Below are positions 35,806 through 48,049 of a DNA stretch of 64,000 nucleotides, one piece after another (position 1 is the stretch's first letter; every line of letters starts with the position of its first letter). Source of the stretch: Agapanthus africanus. Lineage: Eukaryota; Streptophyta; Magnoliopsida; Asparagales; Amaryllidaceae. A program made the position numbers and the translations under genes. Below the pieces are notes generated by a model. The model ran no database searches and was not told where the DNA came from. It worked only from the letters and a program-made list of their open reading frames with translations. The stretch spans positions 700,674,761 to 700,738,760 of the forward strand of contig CM057339.1 in assembly GCA_030015575.1 (NCBI GenBank), written 5' to 3'.

Positions 35806-35901
35806 TAAAGAAGGCCGGCTACTACTCATAGAGTTTGGGCTTAGGAAGATAGTGAGCGGACATAGTCGTCGTCATCTATCATTGACCTAGGTCGTGGCTC
35901 A

Positions 35902-36321
35902 TTAAGCGTAGTATTTCTTCAGGAAGCGACCGTTTATTGGCCTGAAAGGCCTTTCACCGTGCATATCCATGAGTAGATAGGCTCCACCTTGGTAGACCTT
36001 GTCTATGATGTATGGGCCTTCATAGTTCGGCTCGAATTTTCCCCGCTTGGCGCGATTGGGGATCATAGGTCTTTTAATCACTAGCACGAGTTCGCCTTGG
36101 CGGAATGTCCTCGGTCGGGTCAATCTTTCATATGAGCGCGTAATCTTTGCTTTATAAGCTTCTAGATTTTGTTGCGCTATGAGCCGGGTTTTATCAAGGG
36201 CATCAAGCTCCTCAAGCCGAAGGTGAGCATTTTCTTCGTCCGTCAGCTCGTAGTGGACAGCCACTCGTAGAGAGGGTAACTCTATCTCGAGGGGGAGTAC
36301 TGCTTCTGTACCGAATACCAA
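35902..36321 (-). pseudogene. B pol, integrase C-terminal region (first copy)
   Basis: 140 residues on the minus strand: VFGTEAVLPLEIELPSLR, then a helical segment, then FRQGELVLVIKRP and GKFEPNYEGPYIIDKVYQGG, ending GRFLKKYYA. This is the usual C-terminal DNA-binding region of Tat integrases. It is the 3' end of pol; the untranslated hairpin region follows. Confidence 0.9.
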
Positions 36322-36396
36322 CGCGTACGACGTTGTGTTCGTGGACGTCTTGAACGTAGTTCGATACGCCTAGAGAGCCTCTTTCAGTCTCTCGTG

Positions 36397-37866
36397 TCAG
36401 TCCTTCTTATTTCGGGACACCGTTTTCTTCATGATCTTTGTCAAGGTCTTGTTGAAGGCTTCAGCTAGACTGTTAGCTCGCGGATTATAAACTGAGGAAT
36501 ATCTCCAGTCTATATTATGCTGTTGCGCGAAGCGACTGATTTTTTGGCTTCTGCAGGCTGGCCCGTTATCGGAGATGATCCGTCGCGGAGTTCCAAACCG
36601 ATAAATGACGTGCGTCTTGAAGAAATAGAGGATATTCTTCGTCTTCACTTCCCTCAACGGTACTGCTTTTGCCCATTTGGAGAAGTAATCAGTCGTTGCC
36701 AGGATGAATCTATGTCCCCTGGACGATGCTGGTTCGATAGGGCCGACTATATCAGTTCCCCACATTTCGAACGGCCAGCTAGCCACCGTTGGATGTAGTG
36801 GATTTGGATGCTGGTGGATGAAGTCCCCATGAATTTGGCATGAGTGGCATTGCTTCGCATATTCGAGGCAGTCCTGGATCATTGTGGGCCAGTAGTAACA
36901 CATCCGTTTAATCTTCAACTTCATCTTCGGGCCTGCTTGGTGAGAACCGCAGAGTCCGTCATGAACTTCCTGAACGACTCTTTTCGCTTCGTCAGGTCCC
37001 AGGCATCTCAACCACAAAGAATCGAACGACCTCTTGTACAGAGTATCATTGACGAAGGCGAAAGACAGAGCTCGTTTCATAAGCTGATGTCTTGAGGACA
37101 CATCTTCGGGCGTTCGACGGTATTTGAAGTAGTCTATAAAGACTTCTCTCCAATCCTCAGCCTTTTCCCAGTCTTTTATTTGCAGGGTCGTCTGCTCAGT
37201 CGCTCCCTTTTCTTCGGATGATTCCGGAGATATTTCCGCTGGGGCAAGCACCCGATGGCTTTGTACCACGATTCTTACGTTATCGAGATTCTCGTCGGCC
37301 AGTTCTTTAGCGAGCTTGGCTAATGCGTCCACTTTGCTGTTTTCCGCGCGCGGTATGTTTTCCAAAGTGTATGAAGGAATTTGGGTCAACAGTTGTTGCA
37401 CCTTTTCGCCGTACTTCACCAACTCTGGTTTGCATATCTGGTATTCGTCATTTACTTGACTAACGACCAGTTGGGAGTCTCCGTATATGAGGAGGTTCTC
37501 AATTCCCATGTCGATGGCGATCTCGAGACCTGCTATCAAAGCTTCGTATTCAGCTTCATTGTTCGTCCTTGGCTCTGTTAAGGAGAAAGCAAAGCGCATA
37601 ATCCCTCCTTGTGGAGTTACGAAGATGAGGCCTACCCCCGATTTGATTATAGGGGTACTTTGTTTGCGCTTCTTCATGGAAGACGCTCCATCAAAATAAA
37701 GCTCCCATCGGGTACCACTACCGTCGATCGCATCAAACGCATGTTCGTCTGGCAGTTCGCAATTCAGAGGAGAATCGCCAGGTATCAGATGCTCAACGAG
37801 AAAGTCGGCGATGGCCTGGCCTTTCACTGCCTTAAGAGCCTGATAGGTTATCGAGAACTCCATCAA
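36397..37866 (-). pseudogene. B pol, second RNase H and integrase (first tandem copy)
   Basis: A 489-residue open stretch. Residues ~55-190 are an RNase H with YFDGAS, NNEAEYEAL and YGDSQLVVSQV, the additional RNase H typical of Tat. Residues ~265-335 include the zinc-binding integrase start (H...H, then CHSCQ). Residues ~365-480 have the catalytic core with WGTDIVGPI and RRIISDNGPA. In an active element it would remove RNA from hybrids and join cDNA to the host chromosome. The element as a whole is dead; this part is among the best kept. Confidence 0.93.
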
Positions 37867-37887
37867 GAGTAGGGCCCATTTAGCGAG

Positions 37888-38460
37888 TCACCCCGTCAAT
37901 ATGGCCTTCGACATTAAATATTTAAGGGGGTCCACCTTCGAAATGAGACGGACTTCATACGCCAACGCATAGTGCCTGAGCTTTGTTATCGTGAAGATCA
38001 ACACCAGGCAGTGTTTTTCAATAGGGGAATAGTTGCTTTCTGCCCCCAGTAGAACTCGACTTAAGTAATAGAGAGCTCTATCTTTCCCTTGGTCGTTCTC
38101 TTGCGCCCATAATGCGCCTAAGGAACTTTCGAGGGCTGTTGTATACAGAATGAGATGCTTTCCCTTGACCGGAGCGGCCAGCACTGGCGGATTCTGCAGG
38201 TATTGCTTGATTTCTTCTAGCTCACTTTGGCATTTGCGATCCCAGACGAAAGGGGTTCCCTTCTTCATCAGGTGGCTGTAAGCACGGTCCTCTTCCCGCT
38301 GATCTTTCACCTTTTTCTGTCGGCGGGGATAATCTTGATCAATTACCGAGTCTTGGACTTGACGCCGGACCTTGTAGATTTTAGATGACAGCCGTTGAAG
38401 GGGCTGTTTCGGCTTCACCTTTGTAGTGCTCTCCATAGGTGGAGGAGATCTTTTCAGCAC
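37888..38460 (-). pseudogene. B pol, end of RT and first RNase H (first copy)
   Basis: 190 residues with KKGTPFVWDRKCQSELEEI, PPVLAAPVKGKHLILYTTAL and NYSPIEKHCLVLIFTITKLR. This is the RT connection and RNase H of Ty3/gypsy elements. The RT palm with its catalytic YxDD is not seen upstream; a C-like noncoding segment is there instead. Confidence 0.88.
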
Positions 38461-38639
38461 AGTGGTCGGAGAGTTCTCGCGGACCTTCCTAAGTGATTCA
38501 AAGCTGTTCCCAGTTGGAACAACAGCAGCAATTTCCGCCGTTGGAGTCGGCGGAGCCAGTCCAGAAGGAGAGTTGCCCCTAGCCTTCCTTACTCGGCGCC
38601 AGTGGCATATCCCTAGTAGGAGGAGTGTTGTCTCCTAAG

Positions 38640-39281
38640 AGTTTTCAGCGGATTACACCCACAAAATCTTATAATAAAAAAGAGATGGCGAAAGTTATAT
38701 GAAGATAAGAACTATAAAAGAAAGAACTTGAAAATAAGAGTTTTCAACTATACCAGCTTTTCAGTTGCTTTGAGCCCTATCTTAATGGTCATGAAAAAAT
38801 GTTAGAAATCACATTATCCCTCAATAAAATATCGCATTTAGTTTTCATTCCTACCTTTCTTCCAAACATTGATCATATACTCCTACGTGTGTGAACTGGA
38901 CATCCCTACACTCAGAGAATTCAATTCAAGCAATCATACTCTTGTCCATCTACCTTAGTACTTTTTAATAGATATTTAGATTTGCTCACACATTTTCATG
39001 CGACCGTTAATACATCTTGAGGTACTAACCGACCGATTACTCATGTAATCGCTTATTAGGTGTATTTCCTCGTCTTGCACCACCTAAGGCTTAGCAGTGA
39101 CTCCCGGACCAGTTGGTCTAAGGCACTAGGTGATGAAGCACCCTCGCTATTTTTTTTATTGTTGCCTTGGCGATAACAAAACCAGTGTTCATTTTTCTTC
39201 ACCCTTTTATATTTTATTCAATTTTTTTTTGTTTCCTTCATACTTTGTCTTTTAGACAAGAACATTACTCATGTGATCACT
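38640..39281. repeat. C-like noncoding segment within B, first copy
   Basis: It starts at GTTTTCAGCGGATTACACCC and includes CTACGTGTGTG, ATTCAATTCAAGC, GATTTGCTCACACA and CATGCGAC. These occur in the same order and spacing in element C at 50740-51360. There is no coding potential. The second copy is at 41760-42540 and extends further into the C-like sequence. Confidence 0.85.
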
Positions 39282-39439
39282 TCTAGATTTTGTTGCGCTA
39301 TGAGCCGGGTTTTATCAAGGGCATCAAGCTCCTCAAGCCGAAGGTGAGCATTTTCTTCGTCCGTCAGCTCGTAGTGGACTGCCACTCGTAGAGAGGGTAA
39401 CTCTATCTCGAGGGGGAGTACTGCTTCTGTACCGAATAC

Positions 39440-40987
39440 CTACGCGTACGACGTTGTGTTCGTGGCCGTCTTGAACATAGTTCGATACGCCCAGAGAGCC
39501 TCTTTCAGTCTCTCGTGCCAGTCCTTCTTATTTCGGGACACCGTTTTCTTCATGATCTTTGTCAATGTCTTGTTGAAGGCTTCAGCTAGACCGTTAGCTC
39601 GCGGATTATAAACTGAGGAATATCTCCAGTCTATATTATGCTGTTGCGCGAAGCGACTGATTTTGTGGCTTCTGTAGGCTGGCCAGTTATCGGAGATGAT
39701 CCGTCGCGGAGTTCCAAACCAATAAATGACGTGCGTCTTGAAGAAATGGAGGATATTCTTCGTCTTCACTTCCCTCAACGGTACTGCTTTTGCCCATTTG
39801 GAGAAGTAATCAGTCATTGCCAGGATGAATCTATGTCCCCTGGACGATGCTGGTTCGATAGGGCCGACTATATCAGTTCCCCACATTTCGAACGGCCAGC
39901 TAGCCACCGTTGGATGTAGTGGATTTGGATGCTGGTGGATGAAGTCCCCATGAATTTGGCATGAGTGGCATTGCTTCGCATATTCGAGGCAGTCCTGGAT
40001 TATTGTGGGCCAGTAGTAACCCATCCGTTTAATCTTCAACTTCATCTTCGGGCCTGCTTGGTGAGAACCGCAGAGTCCGTCATGAACTTCCTGAACGACT
40101 CTTTTCGCTTCGTCAGGTCCCAGGCATCTCAACCACAAAGAATCCAACGACCTCTTGTACAGAGTATCATTGACGAAGGCGAAAGACAGAGCTCGTTTCA
40201 TAAGCTGATGTCTTGAGGACGCATCTTCGGGCGTTCGACGGTATTTGAAGTAGTCTATAAAGACTTCTCTCCAATCCTCAGCCTTTTCCCGGTCTTTTAT
40301 TTGCAGGGTCGTCTGCTCAGTCGCTCCCTTTTCTTCGGATGATTCCGGAGATATTTCCGCTGGGGCAAGCACCCGACGGCTTTATACCACGATTCTTACG
40401 TTTTCGAGATTCTCGTCGGCCAGTTCTTTAGCGAGCTTGGCTAATGCGTCCGCTTTGCTGTTTTCCGCGCGCGGTATGTTTTCCAAAGTGTATGAAGGAA
40501 TTTGGGTCAACAGTTGTTGCACCTTTTCGCCGTACTTCACCAACTCTGGTTTGCATATCTGGTAGTCGTCATTTACTTGACTAACGACCAGTTGGGAGTC
40601 TCCGTGTATGAGGAGGTTTTCAATTCCCATGTCGATGGCGATCTCGAGACCTGCTATCAAAGCTTCGTATTCAGCTTCATTGTTCGTCCTCGGCTCTGTT
40701 AAGGAGAAAGCAAAGCGCATAATCCCTCCTTGTGGAGTTACGAAGATGAGGCCTACCCCCGATTTGATTATAGGGATACTTTGTTTGGGCTTCTTCATGG
40801 AAGACGCTCCATCAAAATAAAGCTCCCATCGGGTACCACTACCGTCGATCGCATCAAACGCATGTTCGTCTGGCAGTTCGCAATTCAGAGGAGAATCGCC
40901 AGGTATCAGATGCTCAACGAGGAAGTCGGCGATGGCCTGGCCTTTCACTGCCTTAAGAGGCTGATAGGTTATCGAGAACTCCATCAA
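39440..40987 (-). pseudogene. B pol, RNase H and integrase (second tandem copy)
   Basis: The same protein as 36397-37866, in two open stretches: 40382-40987 with the RNase H and 39440-40372 with the integrase, running somewhat further toward the integrase C-terminus. Key stretches YFDGAS, CHSCQ and WGTDIVGPI are kept. It belongs to the duplicated block and is broken. Confidence 0.9.
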
Positions 40988-41008
40988 GAGTAGGGCCCAT
41001 TTAGCGAG

Positions 41009-41581
41009 TCACCCCGTCAATATGGCCTTCGACATTAAATATTTAAGGGGGTCCACCTTCGAAATGAGACGGACTTCATACGCCAACGTATAGTGCCTGA
41101 GCTTTGTTATCGTGAAGATCAACACCAGGCAGTGTTTTTCAATAGGGGAATAGTTGCTTTCTGCCCCCAGTAGAACTCGACTTAAGTAATAGAGAGCTCT
41201 CTCTTTCCCTTGGTCGTTCTCTTGCGCCCATAATGCGCCTAAGGAACTTTCGAGGGCTGTTGTATACAGAATGAGAGGCTTTCCCTTGACCGGAGCGGCC
41301 AGCACTGGCGGATTCTGCAGGTATTGCTTGATTTCGTCTAGCTCACTTTGGCATTTGCGATCCCAGACGAAAGGGGTTCCCTTCTTCATCAGGTGGCTGT
41401 AAGAACGGTCCTCTTCCCGCTGATCTTTCACCTTTTTCTGTCGGCGGGGATAATCTTGATCAATTACCGAGTCTTGGACTTGACGCCGGACCTTGTAGAT
41501 TTTAGAGGACAGCCGTTGAGGGGGCTGTTCCGGCTTCACCTTTGTAGTGCTCTCCATAGGTGGAGGAGATCTTTTCAGCAC
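41009..41581 (-). pseudogene. B pol, end of RT and first RNase H (second copy)
   Basis: 190 residues, nearly the same as 37888-38460, with PPVLAAPVKGKPLILYTTAL and NYSPIEKHCLVLIF. It is the upstream end, in element sense, of the duplicated pol block. Confidence 0.88.
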
Positions 41582-41759
41582 AGTGGTCGGAGAGTTCTCG
41601 CGGACCTTCCTATGCGATTCAAAGCTGTTCTCAGTTGGAACAACAGCAGCAATTTCCGCCGTTGGAGTCGGCGGAGTCAGTCCAGAAGGAGAGTTGCTCC
41701 CAGCCTTCCTTACTCGGCGCCAGTGGCATATCCATAGTAGGAGGAGTGTTGTCTCCTAA

Positions 41760-42540
41760 GGGTTTTCAGCGGATTACACCCACAAAATCTTATAATAAAA
41801 GAGAGATGGCGAAAGTTATATGAAGATAAGAACTATAAAAGAAAGAACTTGAAAATAAGAGTTTTCAACTATACTAGCTTTTCAGTTGCTATGAGCCCTA
41901 TCTTAATGGTCATGAAAAAATGTTAGAAATCACATTATCCCTCAATAAAACATCGCCTTTAGTTTTCATTCCTACCTTTCTTCCAAACATTGATCATATA
42001 CCCCCTACGTGTGTGAACTGGACATCCCTACACTCAGAGAATTCAATTCAAGCAATCATACTCTTGTCCATCTACCTTAGTACTTTTTAATAGATATTTA
42101 GATTTGCTCACACATTTTCATGCGACCGTTAATACATCTTGAGGTACTAACCGACCGATTACTCATGTGATCGCTTATTAGGTGTATTTCCTCGTCTTGC
42201 ACCACCTAAGGCTTAGCAGTGACTCCCGGACCAGTTGGTCTAAGGCACTAGGTGATGAAGCACCCTCGCTATTTTTTTTTATTGCTGCCTTGGCGATATC
42301 AAAACCAGTGTTCATTTTTCTTCACCCTTTTATATTTTATTCAATTTTTTTATATTTCCTTCATACTTTGTCTTTTAGACAAGAACATTTCAAGGTATCC
42401 TCTACTATCCCGAGTTTCAAGACGTGTGTAAGTGCGTATAGTAGGGTATCAACGTTCAAATATTTGGCTTCCAGAATAGGAACTAATTTTCAGACTTATT
42501 TTTATCCTCAAATTAGTGACTTCCTTCATCTTACTAACCC
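41760..42540. repeat. C-like noncoding segment within B, second and longer copy
   Basis: It matches C at about 50740-51490. Beyond the point where the first copy stops, it continues with AGGTATCCTCTACTATCCC (42394) and CAGACTTAT (42493), both also in C (51371 and 51465). Being longer, it marks the original junction, and 38640-39281 is its duplicate. Confidence 0.85.
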
Positions 42541-42648
42541 TTGGGACAACGGCTCATAACTACTTATTACTAGTTTCATTTAAGAAAACATCTAACTTTC
42601 TTGTTTTTCTTAAACTATTCCTATCTTTTAAATATAATTTTTCACTTT

Positions 42649-43382
42649 CTACTCTTTTATTATCACAATTTTTTTGTGTGTGCTTATATATAGTATAATG
42701 CAAAGTAGGGCGTAAATAAGCACAGGAGCGCTGAAAAACGACTTCTTGGGAGCTTCTTGCGATGGTACAGGAGCGCTGAAGCTCGTTGGCGGGAGCATGG
42801 TCCCGAAGAATAGCCGAGTGGTGGCTTGAGTTACCTGCTCCACTGGCATAGTGAAAAGGGAGGCCGCTTGGGGCCCGTAGGTTACTCCTCCAGATGGGAC
42901 AGAGCGAGAGTTGTTGTTGCAGTTAGTGCAGTTTGAAGCTATTAATTTCTTGAAGAGCTTGAATATTCTGCCCCCTGCGTCGACCTTGGTCTTTGGCATG
43001 TGCCAGTTGTTTGAGGACCGATTCCATCGGCAAGGCTGCTGCTTGGGGAGCCTGCTTATGGACGACAGACATCCTCTGGGCTTCCTCCATCGGCGTTGAG
43101 GCACCGAGGGTGGGAGGTAGGAGCATCGACCCAAAAAGAAGCACGTTGATTTCTTGAAGAGCCGGATTGCAGAGATTTGAGGCTGCAAGTGACCCATACT
43201 TGACTCCGCCGGATATGACAGAGCCTGAGTTGCTAGGGTGGGAGCAAATGCCATTCTTCATAGAGACGAAATGCCGGCTTCAATATTCACTCCGCTAAGG
43301 GCAACCAAAAACATACACACCGTGATTATTTGATCGCGGGAAAAACACGACATACGAAGTGTGTAGTGGAAAGAGGAAAAGG
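42649..43382 (-). pseudogene. B 5' coding remnant, gag-like position
   Basis: Minus-strand open stretches (42923-43261 and 42649-43254) lie next to the PBS. They contain an internal repeat: GGVKYGSLAAS and GGVTYGPQAAS, LLFGSMLLPP and LFFGTMLPP. Their place fits the start of gag or a leader frame, but I do not recognise a Gag core or zinc knuckle. Function is unassigned. Confidence 0.5.
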
Positions 43383-43402
43383 TCCCACCGGGCGTGCCGG
43401 AA
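43383..43402 (-). other. B primer-binding site
   Basis: On the minus strand it reads CCGGCACGCCCGGTGGGACC, close to the TGGCACGCCCGGTGGGAC form found in some Tat elements. It is separated from the LTR end (43405) by a few bases. Confidence 0.8.
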
Positions 43403-43404
43403 TC

Positions 43405-46400
43405 TGTTCCCCTCCGAAAGACAGCGCGACGTGAAGACGTCTTGCCTGAGATTCGGGGCAGATGCTATATGGTTTTATCCGTCTACCTCTCCGAAGATGC
43501 TAAGTTGATTTAAGGCACCGTGTATCGGAGGTTTAGACGGATGCGGCCGATGTAGCAGACTTCGTCAGATTCCCCCTCGTTTGAGGGGTTTTTGATTGTG
43601 GGGACGCTCTTCCCTGCAGGCACAAGCCCCTGCAGTTAATTACGCTACCGCATCGCGGTAGCCACTTTCTCCTTCTCCAGAATTTCATTTCGTGCCGTGT
43701 GTGTTTGTTTTGTTTGTGGATGCCCGTGGATTGTATACGGAGACTAAGTTATGCCGTCGCCCGTAGGACGTGGATTAGTCCAAATCCGTATTTAATTAGA
43801 TTTGGGTTTGGTGTTTTAGTTTAAGGATACGATAGCCATATTGAGGCTAAGATCAACTTAAACGTTCGTTAAGGATACGTTAGTCTGATTTGAGACTAAG
43901 ATCAACTTAATGGGATCGTTTGGATCCGACAAAAGAGCATTTGGGGGCTATATTGTTCCAGTTTAGGGACATAGTGGTCCATTGTATGCATGGCCATCGG
44001 GACCCGTCACCTCTCTGACGTCGTTGAAGGATTACAACGATAGGTGTCAGAGGAGTTCGGAGATGTACCCTTGAACCAAAGTTGATTGGGGGTCTTATAG
44101 TCCAATTTGGGACTAAAGTCTGTTTGAATGTTTAAGGATACGTTAGCCATATTTGAGGCTAAGATCAACTTAAACGGGATCGTTTAGATCCGACAAAAGA
44201 GCATTTGGGAGTTCTATTGTTCCAGTTTAGGGACGTAGTGGTCCATAGGTAGTTTAAGGACATTGCGGTCCATTGCCAGTTTAGGGACATGGGGGTCCAT
44301 ATTCCAGTTTAGGGACATGGTGGTCCATAGGTAGTTTAAGGACGTTGCGGTCCATTGGTTTAAGGACGCATTAGTCCATGGGCTTAAGGACCCCACAGTC
44401 CATATGAATGTGTTTAAGGACGCATTAGTCCATTAGTTTAAGGACGCGTAAGTCCATGAGTTTAAGGAACCCACAGTCCATATGGGTGTGTTTAAGGACG
44501 CATTAGTCCATGAGTTTAAGGACCCCACAGTCCGTATTAATGTATGGTTGTCGGGACCCGTCGCCTCTCTGACGTCGTTGAAGGATTACAACAATAGGTG
44601 TCAGAGGAGTTCGGAGATGTACCCTTGAACCGGATGTAAATTGATTTAGGAGAGCAGTCTTGCTCAGTTAATTTAATTTGAGGACTTACGGCCATGATTG
44701 GGCTAAGTCCAATTGAGAATATTCAACGTTTTTATCTTTGGCCTATTAGGCCTGTGCTAGGGCTTTGCCCCTGTTTAATAATGCACTGCATTTTATTTTG
44801 GCCTGCTAGGCCTTTCTGATTTGGACTCTGTCCCTTTATAAATGATGCAGAGCATCTGTTTGGACTCTGCCCTTCTTTAAAACAATGCATTGCGTTTAAT
44901 TTGGCCTGTTAGGCTTTTTTTAATTGGGCTTGGCCCTTCTGTAAATAATGCAGCGCATTAATTGTCTGACAGTGGTCATATGGCCTGTCAGGCGCTTTGC
45001 GCTAATTAATGAGCGCAAGCGCATGTGGAGGTGACACATGTCACGCTCTGGTGAGCGCAAGCACAGATAGTGCAGTGCGCTGCGCTGCTGACACGTGGGG
45101 CGCTCTAGTGAGTTGCACCAATTTCAGAGAGCAATGCTCTATTTTAAAAGCGCATAGCGCAAGTTGTTCTGGAGCTGACATGTGGCGCTCTCTGGTGGCT
45201 TGCGCCAACCCAAGAGCGCAACAGTATATATTTACAAGTGCAAGGCACTGTTTTAATATCTTGATCCAATTTTGGATTCAAGAAAAGAATCTTTTTAAGA
45301 TTCCAGAACCAGTGGTTCATCAAAAGGCAATGCCTTTGTGTAGATCAAATGATCTAATAAAGAAGTATATTACTTCTTATTTTATTCTTATTATTTGTTC
45401 TTTTATTTTTATTTTAAGATCTTGATCTTGTTCTTAGATCATTGATCTTTTCAGAAGAAATTCTTCTTTTCAAAGGTTTACCTTCTTTTCTTTCTGATTT
45501 CTTCTCAAACTTTCTTTTTAGGAGTTCTCTGAATTCTTTCTCTGTTTTTCTGTCAATGTTCTCTCTTCTTCTCTTTTTTTTATTTTAGAAAGAAGGATCA
45601 TTGGTCGTTGGGACCCACCACCTCTCCGACGACACTGAGAGATTACAGTGCCATATATCGAAGGTGTGGAGCGATGTACCCTTTGAACCATGTCTCACTC
45701 ATTAGAGGGGAAGAACAGGCTGGAGCTTAAGCTTCTCGCTGCTGAAAAAGGCTTCTTTGCGTTCGCGCACGTGCGTCGCACGTGTTGGGCGCACGTGCGT
45801 CGCACGTGTTGGGCGCTCATATTTACACGCAGCGCACATGGAGCTTACGCATATGCGCATTATGGGAGGAGCAAGCTCCTATGGAGAACGAGTCTCCTTT
45901 TAATTGAATATTCTCATGTGGTGCGCACGTGCGTTGCACGTGGTGCGCGCGTGGCGGGCACACATGCGTTGCACGTGGCGCACATGCGTATTATGAGGAG
46001 AAGCAGGGCTTCTATATATGGAGAACTAGGCTCCTTTTAATATTATTAAATATTCTCATGTGGTGCGCATGCGTTGCACGTGGCGCGCGCGCGGCAGGCA
46101 CACGTGCGTTGCACGTAGCGCACATGCGCATTATGAGGAGAAGCAGGGCTTCTATATATGGAGAACTAGGCTCCTTTTAATATTATTAAATGTTCTCATG
46201 TGGTGCGCACGTGCGTTGCACGTGGTGCGCGCGTGGCGAGCACACATGCGTTGCACGTAGCGCACATGCGCATTATGAGGAGAAGCATGGCTTCAATATA
46301 TGAAGAACTAGGCTCCTTTTAATATTATTAAATGTTCTCATGTGGTGCGCACGTGCGTTGCACGTGGTGCCGCATGGCGGGCACACGTGCGTTGCACGTA

Positions 46401-47211
46401 GCGCACATGGCGCTTGCGCATATGCGTATTATGGGGAGGAGCATACTCCTCCTTTGGAGAACTAAGCTCATTTGAGTATTGAATCCTTTGAGGATTGAAC
46501 TCTACCCTTTCTAAGAGGTATCCCTCTTATTTATATGGGAGTGGTAGAGAAGCCATCTCTTCTTTTCCCGACGTGGGACTAAAAAATGCATTCTCCATGT
46601 AGTAGAGCATTACTTTAAATTACACGAGCATAACACATTTGCTCATAACTTTTGATCTCGGATGAATTATGAGGCCCATAATATATCAAATCGAAGGTCT
46701 TTTCGAGATGCTTTCAACACCATCAGAATTTAGCCATTTCTCGTTCCGGAGTTTGTCAAAATACAGCTCGGAAAATACTGGTTCGCATCTTCTTCCTTAG
46801 ATCACATGTGCATAGATATTTGCTCATAATTTTTGATTCCGGATGAATTATAAGGCCCATAATATATCAAATCGAAGGTCTTTTCAAGATACTTTCAATA
46901 CAATCAGAATTTAGCTCTCATTCCGGAGTTTGTCAAAATACAGCTCGGAAAATACTGGTTCGCATATTCTTTCTTAGATCATATGTGCATAGACATTTGC
47001 TCATAACTTTTGATCCCGGTTGAATTATGAGCCCCATAATATATCAAATTGAAGGTTTTTTCGAGATGCTTTCAATACCATTATAATTTAACAGTTTCTC
47101 ATTGGGAAGTTTATCAAAATACAGGCCGGAAGACTGGTTCGCATTTTCTTAAGCGTATCGCTGCCATTTGATACCTTGGACTCTTTTGCGCAGAAATTTT
47201 TGGCTGGAACA
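43405..47211 (-). repeat. B 5' LTR (right copy), 3807 bp
   Basis: It runs TGTTCCCCTCCG to TTGGCTGGAACA on the plus strand. It repeats all subarrays of the left LTR: GGAC hairpins at 44226-44535, G-box array with units at 45913, 46055, 46195 and 46337, and the 181-bp repeats from 46641. The start is the most diverged portion between the two LTRs. Confidence 0.9.
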
Positions 47212-47216
47212 GCATG

Positions 47217-47984
47217 GTCGACTACCTCTTCACGGTTAAGAGTGGGGACACAGAAACGTTCAAGGCCTACATTACCCGTTTCTACAACGCCCTCCTCGAG
47301 GTGCCCGAGCACCGAGACGAGACCGTCATCACGGCGCTTAGGTCTGGTCTGAGGCACAAGGAATGGTTGCGCTCCTTCGCGTTTGCGCAACCTAAGACCA
47401 TGGCCGAGGTCAAGGCGTGGACCGAGCGCGAGGTTCAGTTGGAATCCGAGGTGAATGCTAACCTCCCCCGGGCAGAACGACCCGACCAGAAGAAGAGGGC
47501 TCAGGAGGAGAGGCCGGAGCGTCAGCAGCCCTACCACCCGAAGTTCCAAGAGTATACCCCACTCAACGTCTCCCTCGCAGTGTTGCTGGAGGAGGCCCAG
47601 AACGAGGGGTTCTTCAAGTTCCCTCCGATCCCGCGTCAGGCCGCAAAGCGAACCCGGGGCCCCTACTGCGCTTTCCACCGGGTACTGGGCCACGCCACGG
47701 AGAACTGCAAACAACTAAGAGACTACATCGAAGAGCTCATCCGGTCTGGGCACCTCGACTCCTACCTGAGGGACAAACGGCAGGCCGACCGCGAGCAAAA
47801 GTTGCATCACCCTCCCGCCGACTTGACCATCGGTCAGATCATGCTCGCTTCGGCGGACGGCCAGCCCGGAGCTCGGGGAGCCCCATGCCCCAGGCCAAGC
47901 ACGGTGCCAACAGCCCTTCTGGGAGCTCGGCCTAAACCAATAAAGTCATCTACTAGCCTGTATCTTTCTCTTAAAGCGATGTAA
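47217..47984 (+). pseudogene. A gag, C-terminal part
   Basis: It continues A's gag beyond B: VDYLFTVKSGDTETFKAYIT, a helical region, an Arg/Glu-rich linker and a zinc knuckle-like YCAFHRVLGHATENCKQLRD near 47665-47724, followed by IEELIRSGHLDSYL. These are standard Tat Gag parts. A plus-strand AATAAA lies shortly after at 48012-48017. The frame is fairly well kept. Confidence 0.9.
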
Positions 47985-48049
47985 ATTCTTCCTAGGATCT
48001 GTTATTAATTTAATAAAGATCAATGGAGCATTGCGAAAAGGAAAGAAAA

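Larger units (their letters stand above)
36161..42390 (-). repeat. 3121-bp tandem duplication inside B
   Basis: The segment at 36161-39281 recurs at 39282-42390 with a constant offset of 3121 bp (for example 36517 to 39638, 38426 to 41547). The copies appear about 98-99% identical by eye, so this duplication is young compared with the element. It doubles the partial pol block together with a C-like noncoding segment. Confidence 0.93.
27341..47211 (-). mobile_element. B: Ty3/gypsy Tat-lineage element nested in A's gag, broken
   Basis: The element is on the minus strand: 5' LTR 43405-47211, PBS 43383-43402, a short 5' coding remnant, a C-like noncoding segment, partial pol in two tandem copies (39282-42390 and 36161-39281), a 3' UTR of hairpin arrays and tandem repeats (31160-35890), PPT, and 3' LTR 27341-31131. 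The LTR ends are TGTTCC...GGAACA. Flanking 5-mers are GTACG and GCATG (3 of 5 the same), a poor but plausible old TSD. LTRs differ by a few percent by eye. Pol is incomplete and the element has several breaks. Confidence 0.9.

Noticed and set aside
36517-37872. Several plus-strand frames opposite B's pol (and their copies 3121 bp further on).
   Set aside because: They are mirror frames of the well-supported RNase H/integrase coding strand.
47088-47714. 208-residue minus-strand frame.
   Set aside because: It is the mirror of A's gag and runs across the B LTR border.
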